From Acetobacter vaccinii (lineage in GTDB: Bacteria > Pseudomonadota > Alphaproteobacteria > Acetobacterales > Acetobacteraceae): a DNA stretch of 64,000 nt. The translations under genes and the position numbers were made by a program. Position 1 is the first letter of the stretch; every line of letters begins with the position of its first letter. The notes beneath the pieces were generated by a model that was not told the origin of the DNA, ran no database searches, and saw only the letters and a list, made by a program, of their open reading frames with translations. The stretch is from NCBI RefSeq assembly GCF_008365315.1, contig NZ_CP043506.1:2214001-2278000 (forward strand), read 5' to 3'. Positions 36,452 through 44,423 of this stretch are shown piece by piece.

Positions 36452-36626
36452 GGCTGACCTAATAAAAATGCAAGGGTGAATAAAGCTACTATAATCAGGG
36501 CATTACTATTTTGGAATAGGAAATAATATTTTTTTTGGCGAGTTATGTTTGTTCAACGCCATGTAAAATATATTTCATATCTTCGGGAAGCCCCGTTGCA
36601 TGACATAACAAAGAAAAATTCATGCA

Positions 36627-36655
36627 CGGAGGCGCAGAAATTCTGTGCGTCTCCG
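36627..36655. repeat. Isolated hairpin in the mucR-lysR gap
   Basis: A 10-bp stem with one G-T pair (36627-36636/36646-36655) and a 9-nt AT-rich loop. It follows the AT-rich island and has no T-run on either side, so it is not an obvious terminator. Function unknown. Confidence 0.4.
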
Positions 36656-36829
36656 GGGTTGATTATATCACCGTTTCTTGTTGCTCGGTATCAGAAACAC
36701 AGCGTTTATTTACCCCGTCAGGGTGGGTCCTGTAATAACAACCCGGACAGCGGGTCAGGGTTCCCGCAGTTTGTGACGATGAGGGGCACCAGGCTGTACA
36801 AGCGGCCAGAGTATTGGCGGGGTGTACAT

Positions 36830-36857
36830 AAAAAATGCCCATGCATGGCATGGGCAT
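36830..36857 (-). terminator. Intrinsic terminator of the LysR gene
   Basis: A 10-bp perfect stem (36835-36844/36848-36857, 3-nt loop) is followed on the minus strand by six T residues (36830-36835). It begins 45 bp after the LysR stop codon. Confidence 0.75.
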
Positions 36858-36901
36858 AGGGTGCATCCGGCACCGAGTCTGTCAGGCCGGATACGAGGGC
36901 C

Positions 36902-37798
36902 TTAGCGAATACCGAGTTCGCTCATCAGGAAGTCACGGAAGACAGCAACCCGCTTGGAACTACGCAGCTCTTCCGGATAGACAAAATAGGCATCTACCGT
37001 CGGGGTGGTGACTTCGGGGAGAATACGCACAAGGTCGGGGAATTCTGTTGCCGCGTAGGTCGGGATGGAGCCAATGCCAAGACCGCCTGCAATGGCATGC
37101 GCCATGGCGGCCATGCTGTTGACTTCCAGTCGGGCGCCTTGTGCGCCATCATGGTTTTCAACCGCGTTGGCCAGCCAGTTTACATGCGTCACCGGGGGGT
37201 GATGGGCCCCGAACAGCACCAGATGGTGGTTGCGGATTTCTTCCAGTGACTTCGGAGTCCCGTATTTCTCCAGATAGAGCGGAGCCGCAAAGATCGGGAG
37301 GTGGAAATCCGCCAGATGGCGCTGGATCAGGTCAGGCTGGCGGGGGGCGTGCATACGGACAGCCACATCGGCTTCGCGCATGCCCAGGTCCAGGTCGTTA
37401 TCTTCCAGGATCAGACAGATGTTGATCTCGGGGTTGGCCGCCATGAACTTGTGCAGCCGGGGCATAAGCCAGCAGTTGCCAAAGCCTGTGGTGGTTGTGA
37501 TGCGCAGCCTTCCGGCTGCTTTTTCTTTGCTTTCAGTCAGCAGGGTCTGTGTCATTTCCAGTTTGGAAAACACTTCCCGCACCGTCTTGTGCAGGGTTTC
37601 GCCCTGCTCAGTCAGGATCAGGCCCCGTGCGTGACGGTGGAAAAGAGGCACCTGCAGTACCTCTTCCAACGCGGAAATCTGACGGGATACGGCAGACTGG
37701 CTCAGGTTAAGCACATCTCCCGCGTGGGTAAAGGAACCAGCTTCCGCCACCGCATGGAAAACCCGGAGTTTGTCCCAGTCCACGCACGCCTCCTGCAT
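36902..37798 (-). CDS. LysR-family transcriptional regulator
   Basis: The 298-residue protein has a winged helix-turn-helix at 8-66 (WDKLRVFHAVAEAGSFTHAGDVLNLSQSAVSRQISALEE). The effector-binding domain (about 95-295) contains AGRLRITTTTGFG, DLGMREADVAVRM and GGLGIGSIPTYAA. The target is not clear: LysR proteins often control the divergent neighbour, but here the next gene upstream is trxB in the same orientation, 107 bp away. Ligand unknown. Own terminator downstream. Confidence 0.9.
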   Translation of the reverse strand: MQEACVDWDKLRVFHAVAEAGSFTHAGDVLNLSQSAVSRQISALEEVLQVPLFHRHARGLILTEQGETLHKTVREVFSKLEMTQTLLTESKEKAAGRLRITTTTGFGNCWLMPRLHKFMAANPEINICLILEDNDLDLGMREADVAVRMHAPRQPDLIQRHLADFHLPIFAAPLYLEKYGTPKSLEEIRNHHLVLFGAHHPPVTHVNWLANAVENHDGAQGARLEVNSMAAMAHAIAGGLGIGSIPTYAATEFPDLVRILPEVTTPTVDAYFVYPEELRSSKRVAVFRDFLMSELGIR

Positions 37799-37905
37799 GT
37801 TATTAAATAAAATTACACAAAAGCATCCTATGAATGCTTTGTAGATGCGTTCCTACGTGCAGTAATTGTTTACCTTGGTCAAGGGACAGGCAGACCTGTT
37901 TATGG

Positions 37906-38853
37906 TCACACCAGCCCTGCCAGAAAACGTTCCGCATCCAAAGCGGCCATGCAGCCGGTGCCTGCGGCGGTAACGGCCTGACGGTATATTTTGTCCTGCA
38001 CATCCCCCGCTGCAAAAACACCCGGCACGGAGGTTTGCGTGCCGCCCGGTGTGGTGGTGATGTAACCTTCTGCATCCAGTGCGATATGGCCCTGGAAAAC
38101 AGCGGTTGTGGGGGCATGGCCAATGGCGATGAAAACACCATCGGTCGGCAGTGTGCGCTGTGAGTTGTCTGTGGTGTCGCGCAGCAGAACTCCGGTGACC
38201 ACGGCAGGCGTGCCATCGGACAGAATGTCCTCGATCTCACTGTTCCACACCACGCTGACCTTGGGGTTGCTGAACAGACGGTCCTGAAGGATTTTTTCAG
38301 CGCGCAATGTGTCGCGGCGGTGCACCAGTGTCACGTGGGCGGCATGGTGTGTCAGGTACAGTGCTTCTTCCACAGCGGTATTGCCACCGCCGACCACGAC
38401 AACATTCTTGCCACGGTAGAAAAAGCCATCACATGTCGCGCAGGCGGAAACCCCAGCCCCCTGCAGGCGCTTCTCATTGGGCAGGCCCAGCCAGCGCGCC
38501 TGTGCGCCTGTGGCAATAATGACGGAGCGGGCACTATAGACTGTCCCGGAATCTCCCGTCAGATGGAAAGGAGAACCCTGGCTGAAATCAACCGCGGTGA
38601 TGATGTCATATTCAACCCGGGTGCCTACGTTCAGCGCCTGTTCGGCCATCTGTTCCATCAGCCATGGCCCCTGCACGGCGGTGGCAAAGCCGGGGTAGTT
38701 TTCGACATCTGTTGTAATGGTCAACTGCCCGCCCGGCTGCAGGCCAGCAACCAGAACAGGGGCAAGGTTGGCACGTGCGGCATAAATAGCGGCTGTATAG
38801 CCTGCGGGGCCTGCGCCAATAACAAGCAGGTCGGTTGTAATGGTTTTGGACAT
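37906..38853 (-). CDS. trxB: Thioredoxin reductase (NADPH)
   Basis: The 315-residue flavoenzyme has an FAD motif GAGPAG (13-18), PGGQLTITTDVENYPGF, redox-active CATC (Cys138, Cys141), an NADPH motif VVVGGGNTAVEEALYLT, and C-terminal GVFAAGDVQDKIYRQAVTAAGTGC. It reduces thioredoxin in the cytoplasm and complements the glutathione genes also in this window. ATG 38853 gives the canonical N-terminus. It is divergent from the Lrp gene across 210 bp. Confidence 0.96.
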   Translation of the reverse strand: MSKTITTDLLVIGAGPAGYTAAIYAARANLAPVLVAGLQPGGQLTITTDVENYPGFATAVQGPWLMEQMAEQALNVGTRVEYDIITAVDFSQGSPFHLTGDSGTVYSARSVIIATGAQARWLGLPNEKRLQGAGVSACATCDGFFYRGKNVVVVGGGNTAVEEALYLTHHAAHVTLVHRRDTLRAEKILQDRLFSNPKVSVVWNSEIEDILSDGTPAVVTGVLLRDTTDNSQRTLPTDGVFIAIGHAPTTAVFQGHIALDAEGYITTTPGGTQTSVPGVFAAGDVQDKIYRQAVTAAGTGCMAALDAERFLAGLV

Positions 38854-39063
38854 GGCAAGCACACTTCCACAGCATAAGAATTGCGGCAGGTAAGACCACA
38901 CAACGTGGCCAGAGGCAATGTGGCAGGATATGGCGGCGGCGGCAGGGGCAGGCAAGGGGCCACCATAGAGGCTGTTTGCCGCAGGCAGGCGGGCATGGCA
39001 TAGAGTGGCGATAATTTCAGGACGCTGGGACACGCGTCTCTTGCACAGGATGGATCGGATAAG

Positions 39064-39549
39064 GTGACGGATCTGGATACAGTTGATCTACGTATCGTGG
39101 CTGAGTTGCAGGATGACGGTCGTATAACCAATGTTGAGCTGGCCCGGCGGGTGGGGATTTCGGCCCCTCCGTGTCTGCGGCGTGTCAGGCGGTTGGAAGA
39201 AGAAGGTATTATCCGCGGCTATCATGCCGACCCGGACGCCACGATGCTGGGGTGGCCGATTACCTTTTTTGCCCTCATCGGGCTTGAAAGCCAGAAAGAA
39301 ACGGTACTGTCGGCGTTTGAGCGCCAGCTGGCTGACTGGCCGGAAGTGCGTGAATGCCACATGATTCGCGGTGGTGGTGATTTTCTGGTGCGGCTGATTG
39401 CGCGGGATGCCGCTCATGAAAACCAGCTGACCCGCCAGTTGACGGAAGCCACCCATGTTATCCGGGTGCAGACCTTGCAGACCATCCGCACCAGCCTGGA
39501 GCGCTGGGGGGTGCCGGTCAGGGAGACCCCGGAGGGGAAAACCGCGTGA
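39064..39549 (+). CDS. Lrp/AsnC-family transcriptional regulator
   Basis: The 161-residue protein starts at GTG 39064. It has an N-terminal helix-turn-helix (3-60; DLDTVDLRIVAELQDDGRITNVELARRVGISAPPCLRRVRRLEEEGII). The RAM/AsnC ligand domain (about 65-150) contains CHMIRGGGDFLVRLIARD. Such regulators sense amino acids and often control divergent or co-transcribed genes. Its stop overlaps the glycosyltransferase start (GTGA), so it may regulate its own operon. Effector unknown. Confidence 0.9.
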   Translation: MTDLDTVDLRIVAELQDDGRITNVELARRVGISAPPCLRRVRRLEEEGIIRGYHADPDATMLGWPITFFALIGLESQKETVLSAFERQLADWPEVRECHMIRGGGDFLVRLIARDAAHENQLTRQLTEATHVIRVQTLQTIRTSLERWGVPVRETPEGKTA

Positions 39550-40667
39550 CCTCAGGCGAAGCCGTCGCACCCATGGGGCGGGCCATGTTTCCCTATGACG
39601 TCAGTATCGTTGTCCCCTGTTATAACGAGGTCGAGAATGTCAGGCCGCTGGTCGAGGCATTGCGGCGCGTTCTGGCTGACTATGCGTGGGAAGTCATTTT
39701 TGTAGATGACAACTCACCCGACGGCACCATCCGTGCGGTGCATGCTCTGGCGGGGGAAGACCAACGCGTGCGCGGCCTGCGGCGGGTTGGGCGCAAGGGG
39801 CTTTCTTCCGCAGTGATTGAGGGGATTTTATCGTCCTCGGCCCCGATCGTCGCGGTGATGGATGGGGATCTCCAGCATGATGAAGGCCAGTTGCCAGCAC
39901 TGATCGAGGCTGTGCGCGGCGGGTGTGACCTCGCCGTCGGTAGCCGCCATGTAGAGGGGGGGGACAGTGCCGGGCTGGCCAATGCCTGGCGGCATACGCT
40001 GTCGAACAGTGGCACGATACTTGCCCAGTGCGTGCTGCCTGTCAGGCTGACAGACCCGATGAGCGGTTTTTTTGCGGTCAGTCGCTCGGTTTTTGATGAG
40101 ACAGCACCCAATCTGTCGGGCAGTGGCTTCAAAATTCTGGTGGACCTGTTGCTGTCCGCGCCACGCAAGTTGTCGGTGCAGGAAGTGCCCTGCACCTTCC
40201 GCTCCCGCCTGGCAGGGGAGAGCAAGCTGGACATGCTGGTCATGCTCCAGTTTCTGACCCTGCTGGTGGACCGGTTTTTCCATGGCTGGCTGCCTGTCAG
40301 GTTTTTGGTGTTCTGCGCCGTTGGGCTGGTCGGCCTGGGTGTGAATCTGGCCATTGCCTATGGTGCCGGGGCGCTCGGCCTGGGGGGCGCTCTGGCGCAG
40401 CAGGTGGGCACGGGTGTGGCCATGGTGGTCAATTTTGTGCTGGACAATCAGTTTACTTACCGGGACCGGCGCCTCAAAGGGGCGCGTTGCTGGCTTGGTC
40501 TGGTGTTGTTCATGCTTGTCTGCACGGTCGGGGCGGTGGCCAATGTTGGCATTGCCCGGGTTCTGTATGACCAGAATGCGACCTTGGATGTGGCAGGTAT
40601 TGCCGGTGCGGTTCTAGCTGTTGTCTGGAACTATGCCCTGTCCAGCGCGCTGATCTGGCGGGTGTGA
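39546..40667 (+). CDS. GT2 polyprenyl-phosphate glycosyltransferase with GtrA domain
   Basis: The 373-residue fusion starts at GTG 39546. Residues about 15-230 are a dolichyl-phosphate-mannose-synthase-like GT2 domain: VSIVVPCYNEVENV, VDDNSPDGT, MDGDLQHD (metal/nucleotide site), GSR...GG. and DPMSGFFAVSR. Residues about 246-370 are four membrane helices of GtrA type (RFLVFCAVGLVGLGVNLAIAY, NFVLDNQFTYRDRR). Such enzymes load a sugar onto undecaprenyl phosphate for transfer in the periplasm. The next gene, a GT39 protein, is the likely user. Confidence 0.9.
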   Translation: MTSGEAVAPMGRAMFPYDVSIVVPCYNEVENVRPLVEALRRVLADYAWEVIFVDDNSPDGTIRAVHALAGEDQRVRGLRRVGRKGLSSAVIEGILSSSAPIVAVMDGDLQHDEGQLPALIEAVRGGCDLAVGSRHVEGGDSAGLANAWRHTLSNSGTILAQCVLPVRLTDPMSGFFAVSRSVFDETAPNLSGSGFKILVDLLLSAPRKLSVQEVPCTFRSRLAGESKLDMLVMLQFLTLLVDRFFHGWLPVRFLVFCAVGLVGLGVNLAIAYGAGALGLGGALAQQVGTGVAMVVNFVLDNQFTYRDRRLKGARCWLGLVLFMLVCTVGAVANVGIARVLYDQNATLDVAGIAGAVLAVVWNYALSSALIWRV

Positions 40668-42142
40668 TGGAACGGCCAGCGCCGTTGCGTGCAAAGGTGC
40701 TCTGGCCAGCACTGCTGGTAGCCCTGACCGGGGCAAGGTTGATTCTGGCGGCCTATGTGCCTTTGGCGCCGGATGAGGCCTATTACCGCCTGTGGGCTCT
40801 GGCTCCTGCTGCGGGTTATCTCGATCACCCACCTCTGGTTGCCTTGTGCATGCGCCTTGGTATGGCGGTGGCGGGCGACACAGCTTTTGGATTGCGGCTG
40901 CTGGGGCCGCTTCTGGCTGGGGTAGGGAGCGTTTTTCTCGCCTGGGCGGCCTCTCTGTGGGCAGGGCGTGCGGCAGGTATAAGGGCAGCGGTGCTGCTCA
41001 ATGCGACCCTGGCCGTGGGGCTGGGGTCCCTTGTCATGACCCCCGATACCCCTCTGGTTTTCTTTATGGCCATCATGCTGCTGGCGTTGTCGCGTTTGTG
41101 CGCGGGTGGGGCCGGGTGGTTATGGCTGCTGGCAGGCCTGGCCGCCGGGCTGGGGCTGGATAGTAAATATACGGCGGCCCTGCCTGTCGCGGGTGTGGGG
41201 CTGTGGCTGTGTGCGTTTCCCGCCGGGCGGCGCTGGTTGCTGACTATATGGCCATGGCTGGGGGCACTGTTGGCCGGGCTGGTTGTCACACCTGTGCTGT
41301 GGTGGAACGCACACCATCATTGGGCCAGCTTTCTCAAGCAGGGCGGGCGTGTGGAGGACTGGCACCCCACCCGGATGCTGACCTTTATGGGTGAGCTAGT
41401 TGGTGGGCAGGTCGGGTTGGCCAGCCCCCTTGTGTTTGTGCTGTTTGCCGGCGGTGTCGTGCTGTTGTGGCGGCGTCGGGACAGCTTTGGCAGCCTGCTG
41501 CTGTATGTCATTTTATGCCCCGCCTTGGTGTTTGTGCAGCATGCCGTTGGGGCAAGGGTGCAGGCCAACTGGCCGGTTGTTATCTACCCGGCTCTGGCTT
41601 TGGCCGCTGCCCGCTGGCACCCGCGCTGGTGGCCTGCGGCCCCGGTTCTGGGAGTGTTGCTGACCGGTATTGTTGTGGGGCAGGCCGTGTGGGCACCGTT
41701 GCGGCTTAGCCCCCATACGGATGTGACATTGCGGCAAATGGGCGGGTGGCCCAGCCTTGCGCACGCTGTTGATGCAGCAATGCCAGCAGGCCTGCCCATT
41801 ATTGCGGATGAATACGGACTTGCCGCTGAACTGGCATTTTACATGCCCCGACGCACTGTGCTGGCGGTAGAGCCGCGCTGGCGGCTGTTCGCTCTGTCAC
41901 ACCCTGCGTGCGGCACGCAGGGTTATCTGCTGCGCAGCCATAAGCGGGCTGACCAGCCAGATACGCACTGGTTTGACGTGTTGGATGGCCCATCGGCGCC
42001 AGTGGTGCGGAGCCGGGGTGGGGTCGTGGCTGATACATATGTGCTCTACAAGGTGCAGCTACGGTGCGAAGGCGGGGAGAACCCCATGCTTGATGCTGCC
42101 CGTCTGCCAATGCGTCAGCCCCAGTTGGCTGCGGGGCTATGA
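40667..42142 (+). CDS. GT39 (ArnT/PMT-like) membrane glycosyltransferase
   Basis: The 491-residue protein has about 10-12 hydrophobic segments. The N-terminal periplasmic loop has the GT-C catalytic-type motif LAPDEAYYRLWA with the acidic pair, followed by GYLDHPPLVAL, the family's second landmark. It transfers a sugar from a polyprenyl-phosphate donor to a lipid, polysaccharide or protein on the periplasmic face. The acceptor is unknown. The ATG shares its first base with the stop of the GT2-GtrA gene, so the two are coupled. GTG 40664 is an alternative start. Confidence 0.88.
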   Translation: MERPAPLRAKVLWPALLVALTGARLILAAYVPLAPDEAYYRLWALAPAAGYLDHPPLVALCMRLGMAVAGDTAFGLRLLGPLLAGVGSVFLAWAASLWAGRAAGIRAAVLLNATLAVGLGSLVMTPDTPLVFFMAIMLLALSRLCAGGAGWLWLLAGLAAGLGLDSKYTAALPVAGVGLWLCAFPAGRRWLLTIWPWLGALLAGLVVTPVLWWNAHHHWASFLKQGGRVEDWHPTRMLTFMGELVGGQVGLASPLVFVLFAGGVVLLWRRRDSFGSLLLYVILCPALVFVQHAVGARVQANWPVVIYPALALAAARWHPRWWPAAPVLGVLLTGIVVGQAVWAPLRLSPHTDVTLRQMGGWPSLAHAVDAAMPAGLPIIADEYGLAAELAFYMPRRTVLAVEPRWRLFALSHPACGTQGYLLRSHKRADQPDTHWFDVLDGPSAPVVRSRGGVVADTYVLYKVQLRCEGGENPMLDAARLPMRQPQLAAGL

Positions 42143-42294
42143 GCAATGGCGGGCAGGTCGTCATGTCTTGCAGATCGGTCTTGTCATAAGGCGTGTGGCC
42201 AGTGTCAGGCTAAAGCCTGTGTGTTTGCCTGTTGTGCGCAAAGCGGGCAGAATATGGTAATCTTGTGACGGTAGAAAACGGGAAAAGCAACGGC

Positions 42295-43287
42295 ATGGCT
42301 TCTCAGCGGCTTGTGGCGGTCCAGATGGACCCGCTGGAGCATATCAATATAGACGGTGATTCCACATTCGCCCTGATGCTCGAGGCCCAGGCGCGGGGGC
42401 ATGCCCTGTTTGTGTACGAAGTCGGCAGCATGGCACTGGGCGAAGGCGCTCAGGAAGCTGGAGGGCGTTCCCACACCCAGGTGACAGCCCTGATGCGGCC
42501 CGTAACCGTGCAGCGCGAAGCCGGGCGGCATGCCACATTCGGCCCGGCAACCCGCCAGTCCCTGGGGGATATGGACGTGGTGCTGATGCGTCAGGACCCA
42601 CCGTTTGACATGGCCTATATTACGGCCACCCATATGCTCGACCATGTGCATGGGGTTGGTCCGGGCAAGGCGCTTGTGGTCAACGACCCGCGTTGGGTGC
42701 GCGACAGTCCGGAAAAGCTGCTGGTCACGCATTTCCCCGACCTTATGCCCCCCACATTGGTGACATGGGATATTGAACAGATTCGGGCTTTCCGTGCCAA
42801 ATGGCGGGATATCATTGTCAAACCGCTGTTTGGTAATGGTGGCAGCGGTGTTTTCCGCATCCGTGAGGATGACCAGAATCTGAACGCCCTACTGGAAATG
42901 CACTTTGCCCGCTCGCGCGAACCGTTGATGATCCAGCGTTACGAACCTGCCGTTACCCAGGGTGACAAGCGCGTTATTCTTGTCGATGGCGCACCGGTTG
43001 GCGCTATCAACCGCGTGCCATCGGGGGACGACCACCGTTCCAACATGCATGTCGGGGGTGTGGCCCGTCGCGTCGGGTTGACCGAGCGTGACAAGGAAAT
43101 CTGCGACACGATCGGCCCCTTCCTGCGTGACCACGGCCTGATTTTTGTTGGGATTGATGTCATCGGCAACTATCTGACCGAAATCAATGTGACATCCCCC
43201 ACCGGGTTGCAGGAACTCGAACGCTTTGATGGTGTGAATGGTGCGGGTCTGATATGGGACAGCATAGAACGCAGGCTTGAGGCCTGA
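42295..43287 (+). CDS. gshB: Glutathione synthetase
   Basis: The 330-residue ATP-grasp enzyme joins gamma-glutamylcysteine and glycine. The N-terminus QMDPLEHINIDGDSTFALMLEAQARGH is diagnostic. It has LMRQDPPFDMAYITATH, the ATP-grasp block VKPLFGNGGSGVFRI, RYEPAVTQGDKRVILVDG, and the end ..IGNYLTEINVTSPTGLQEL. ATG 42295 follows GGAAAAG. It is not adjacent to gshA (5270), and a 152-bp gap separates it from the glycosyltransferase gene, so an own promoter is likely. Confidence 0.96.
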   Translation: MASQRLVAVQMDPLEHINIDGDSTFALMLEAQARGHALFVYEVGSMALGEGAQEAGGRSHTQVTALMRPVTVQREAGRHATFGPATRQSLGDMDVVLMRQDPPFDMAYITATHMLDHVHGVGPGKALVVNDPRWVRDSPEKLLVTHFPDLMPPTLVTWDIEQIRAFRAKWRDIIVKPLFGNGGSGVFRIREDDQNLNALLEMHFARSREPLMIQRYEPAVTQGDKRVILVDGAPVGAINRVPSGDDHRSNMHVGGVARRVGLTERDKEICDTIGPFLRDHGLIFVGIDVIGNYLTEINVTSPTGLQELERFDGVNGAGLIWDSIERRLEA

Positions 43288-43567
43288 GACACAATACCGC
43301 CCGCCCATGCTGCATGCGCTAAAGGCAGCGCGGGCACCATGGACAAGATGACCCTGCCAGTCATAATGGGAACCAACATTCCCTGGGGCGGGCAGGGCCA
43401 GCGCACAGTGCGGCGGTCCTTTTCCATCCGCCCGACCCGCAAGCCTGTTCTGGCTGCTGCGGGGCCGAGGGTGGTGGAGTGCTTTGGTGGCAGTATGGAC
43501 TGCACGCAGGGAAGGAAGAGACAGAGTGGCTCTTGAAGAAAGGTTGGCCGAGAGGCAGGCAGAGGAC

Positions 43568-44266
43568 ATGACTGACGTTTTCCAGAACTATTCCTCTGGC
43601 CGGGATGATGCCCCAATGCCGCCCCCCTCGCGTTCCGCGCTGGATGCGGAGGCCGTCAAGCTTGCCTATCGGCGCTGGGCCAAGGTGTATGACGTGGTCT
43701 TCGGCGGTGTGTCCCGCTTTGGCCGCCTGCGTGCGGTCGAGGCTGTAAACGGCCTGCCAGGCTCGGACGTGCTGGAGGTAGGGGTCGGGACCGGCCTTGC
43801 CCTGCCGCACTACAAGACATCCAAATCCATTACCGGCATCGACCTTTCCTCCGACATGCTTGATCGTGCGCGTGAGCGCGTGCGGGTCGGCGGGCACAGC
43901 AATGTGCGGAGCCTGCTGGAAATGGATGCCGAGGAAACGAGCTTCGAGGATAATTCCTTCGATATCGCCGTTGCCATGTTTGTGGCCTCTGTCGTGCCGC
44001 ATCCGCGCAAGCTGCTGCGCGAACTCAAGCGCGTTGTGCGGCCGGGCGGGTATATCCTGTTCGTCAATCACTTTCTGGCACCGGGTGGGGTGCGCGGGAG
44101 TGTCGAGCACGCCATGGCGCGGGCCTCCCGCTCACTGGGCTGGCATCCGGACTTTGCGATGGAGGCTTTGCTGCCGCCTGAAGATATGGTGCGGGCCTAC
44201 ATGCAGCCGGTGCCGCCCCTGGGCCTGTTTACATTGGTAACACTGGAGAATCTCCCTTCCGACTAA
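43568..44266 (+). CDS. PmtA-like phospholipid N-methyltransferase
   Basis: The 232-residue class I SAM methyltransferase has AYRRWAKVYDVVFGG near residue 30, motif I LEVGVGTGLALPHY, then ITGIDLSSDML, and motif II/III with FDIAVAMFVASVVPHP and RVVRPGGYILFVNH. The AYRRWA..YD..F segment is characteristic of PmtA, which methylates phosphatidylethanolamine to phosphatidylcholine, abundant in acetic acid bacteria. ATG 43568 was chosen; GTG 43526 has a stronger GGAAGG upstream and would add 14 residues. A ubiquinone/menaquinone-type UbiE role is less likely. Confidence 0.82.
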   Translation: MTDVFQNYSSGRDDAPMPPPSRSALDAEAVKLAYRRWAKVYDVVFGGVSRFGRLRAVEAVNGLPGSDVLEVGVGTGLALPHYKTSKSITGIDLSSDMLDRARERVRVGGHSNVRSLLEMDAEETSFEDNSFDIAVAMFVASVVPHPRKLLRELKRVVRPGGYILFVNHFLAPGGVRGSVEHAMARASRSLGWHPDFAMEALLPPEDMVRAYMQPVPPLGLFTLVTLENLPSD

Positions 44267-44364
44267 GGGGGAATGTGCGCTTGTGTTGGGTCAGAGGCGC
44301 TGATTATGCGTGGCTGGGTGGCTCGTTCTTGTAGGCAGGGGCGGATAGGATACACCCGTTTTTC

Positions 44365-44390
44365 GTCCCCTGGCCGTAGGGTCAGGGGAC
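44365..44390. repeat. Hairpin upstream of the oxidase-like gene
   Basis: A perfect 8-bp stem GTCCCCTG/CAGGGGAC (44365-44372/44383-44390) with a 10-nt loop lies in the 157-bp gap before the subunit-I-like gene. No T-run follows. It could end the pmtA-like transcript weakly or lie in the next leader. Confidence 0.4.
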
Positions 44391-44423
44391 CAGCCCTTGC
44401 ACAGAAATAATAGGAACTGGGGT

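Larger units (their letters stand above)
36452..36901. other. 450-bp intergenic region, AT-rich on the mucR side
   Basis: No gene is supported here. From about 36465 to 36625 the DNA is markedly AT-rich compared with the rest of the window, with several T-A steps and A/T runs (for example an 8-T run near 36531). This is the likely promoter and autoregulation zone of mucR. The right half is of normal composition and holds a hairpin (36627-36655) and the terminator of the LysR gene (36830-36857). A small RNA is possible but not demonstrated. Confidence 0.6.

Noticed and set aside
36545..36859. 104-codon plus-strand frame in the mucR-lysR gap
   Set aside because: No ribosome site, no domain, crosses the AT-rich island and ends in the LysR terminator; composition does not look coding.
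43339..43536. 65-codon plus-strand frame between gshB and the PmtA-like gene
   Set aside because: Contains no motif, and its end runs into the probable ribosome site of the methyltransferase gene. The 280-bp gap otherwise shows nothing clear.
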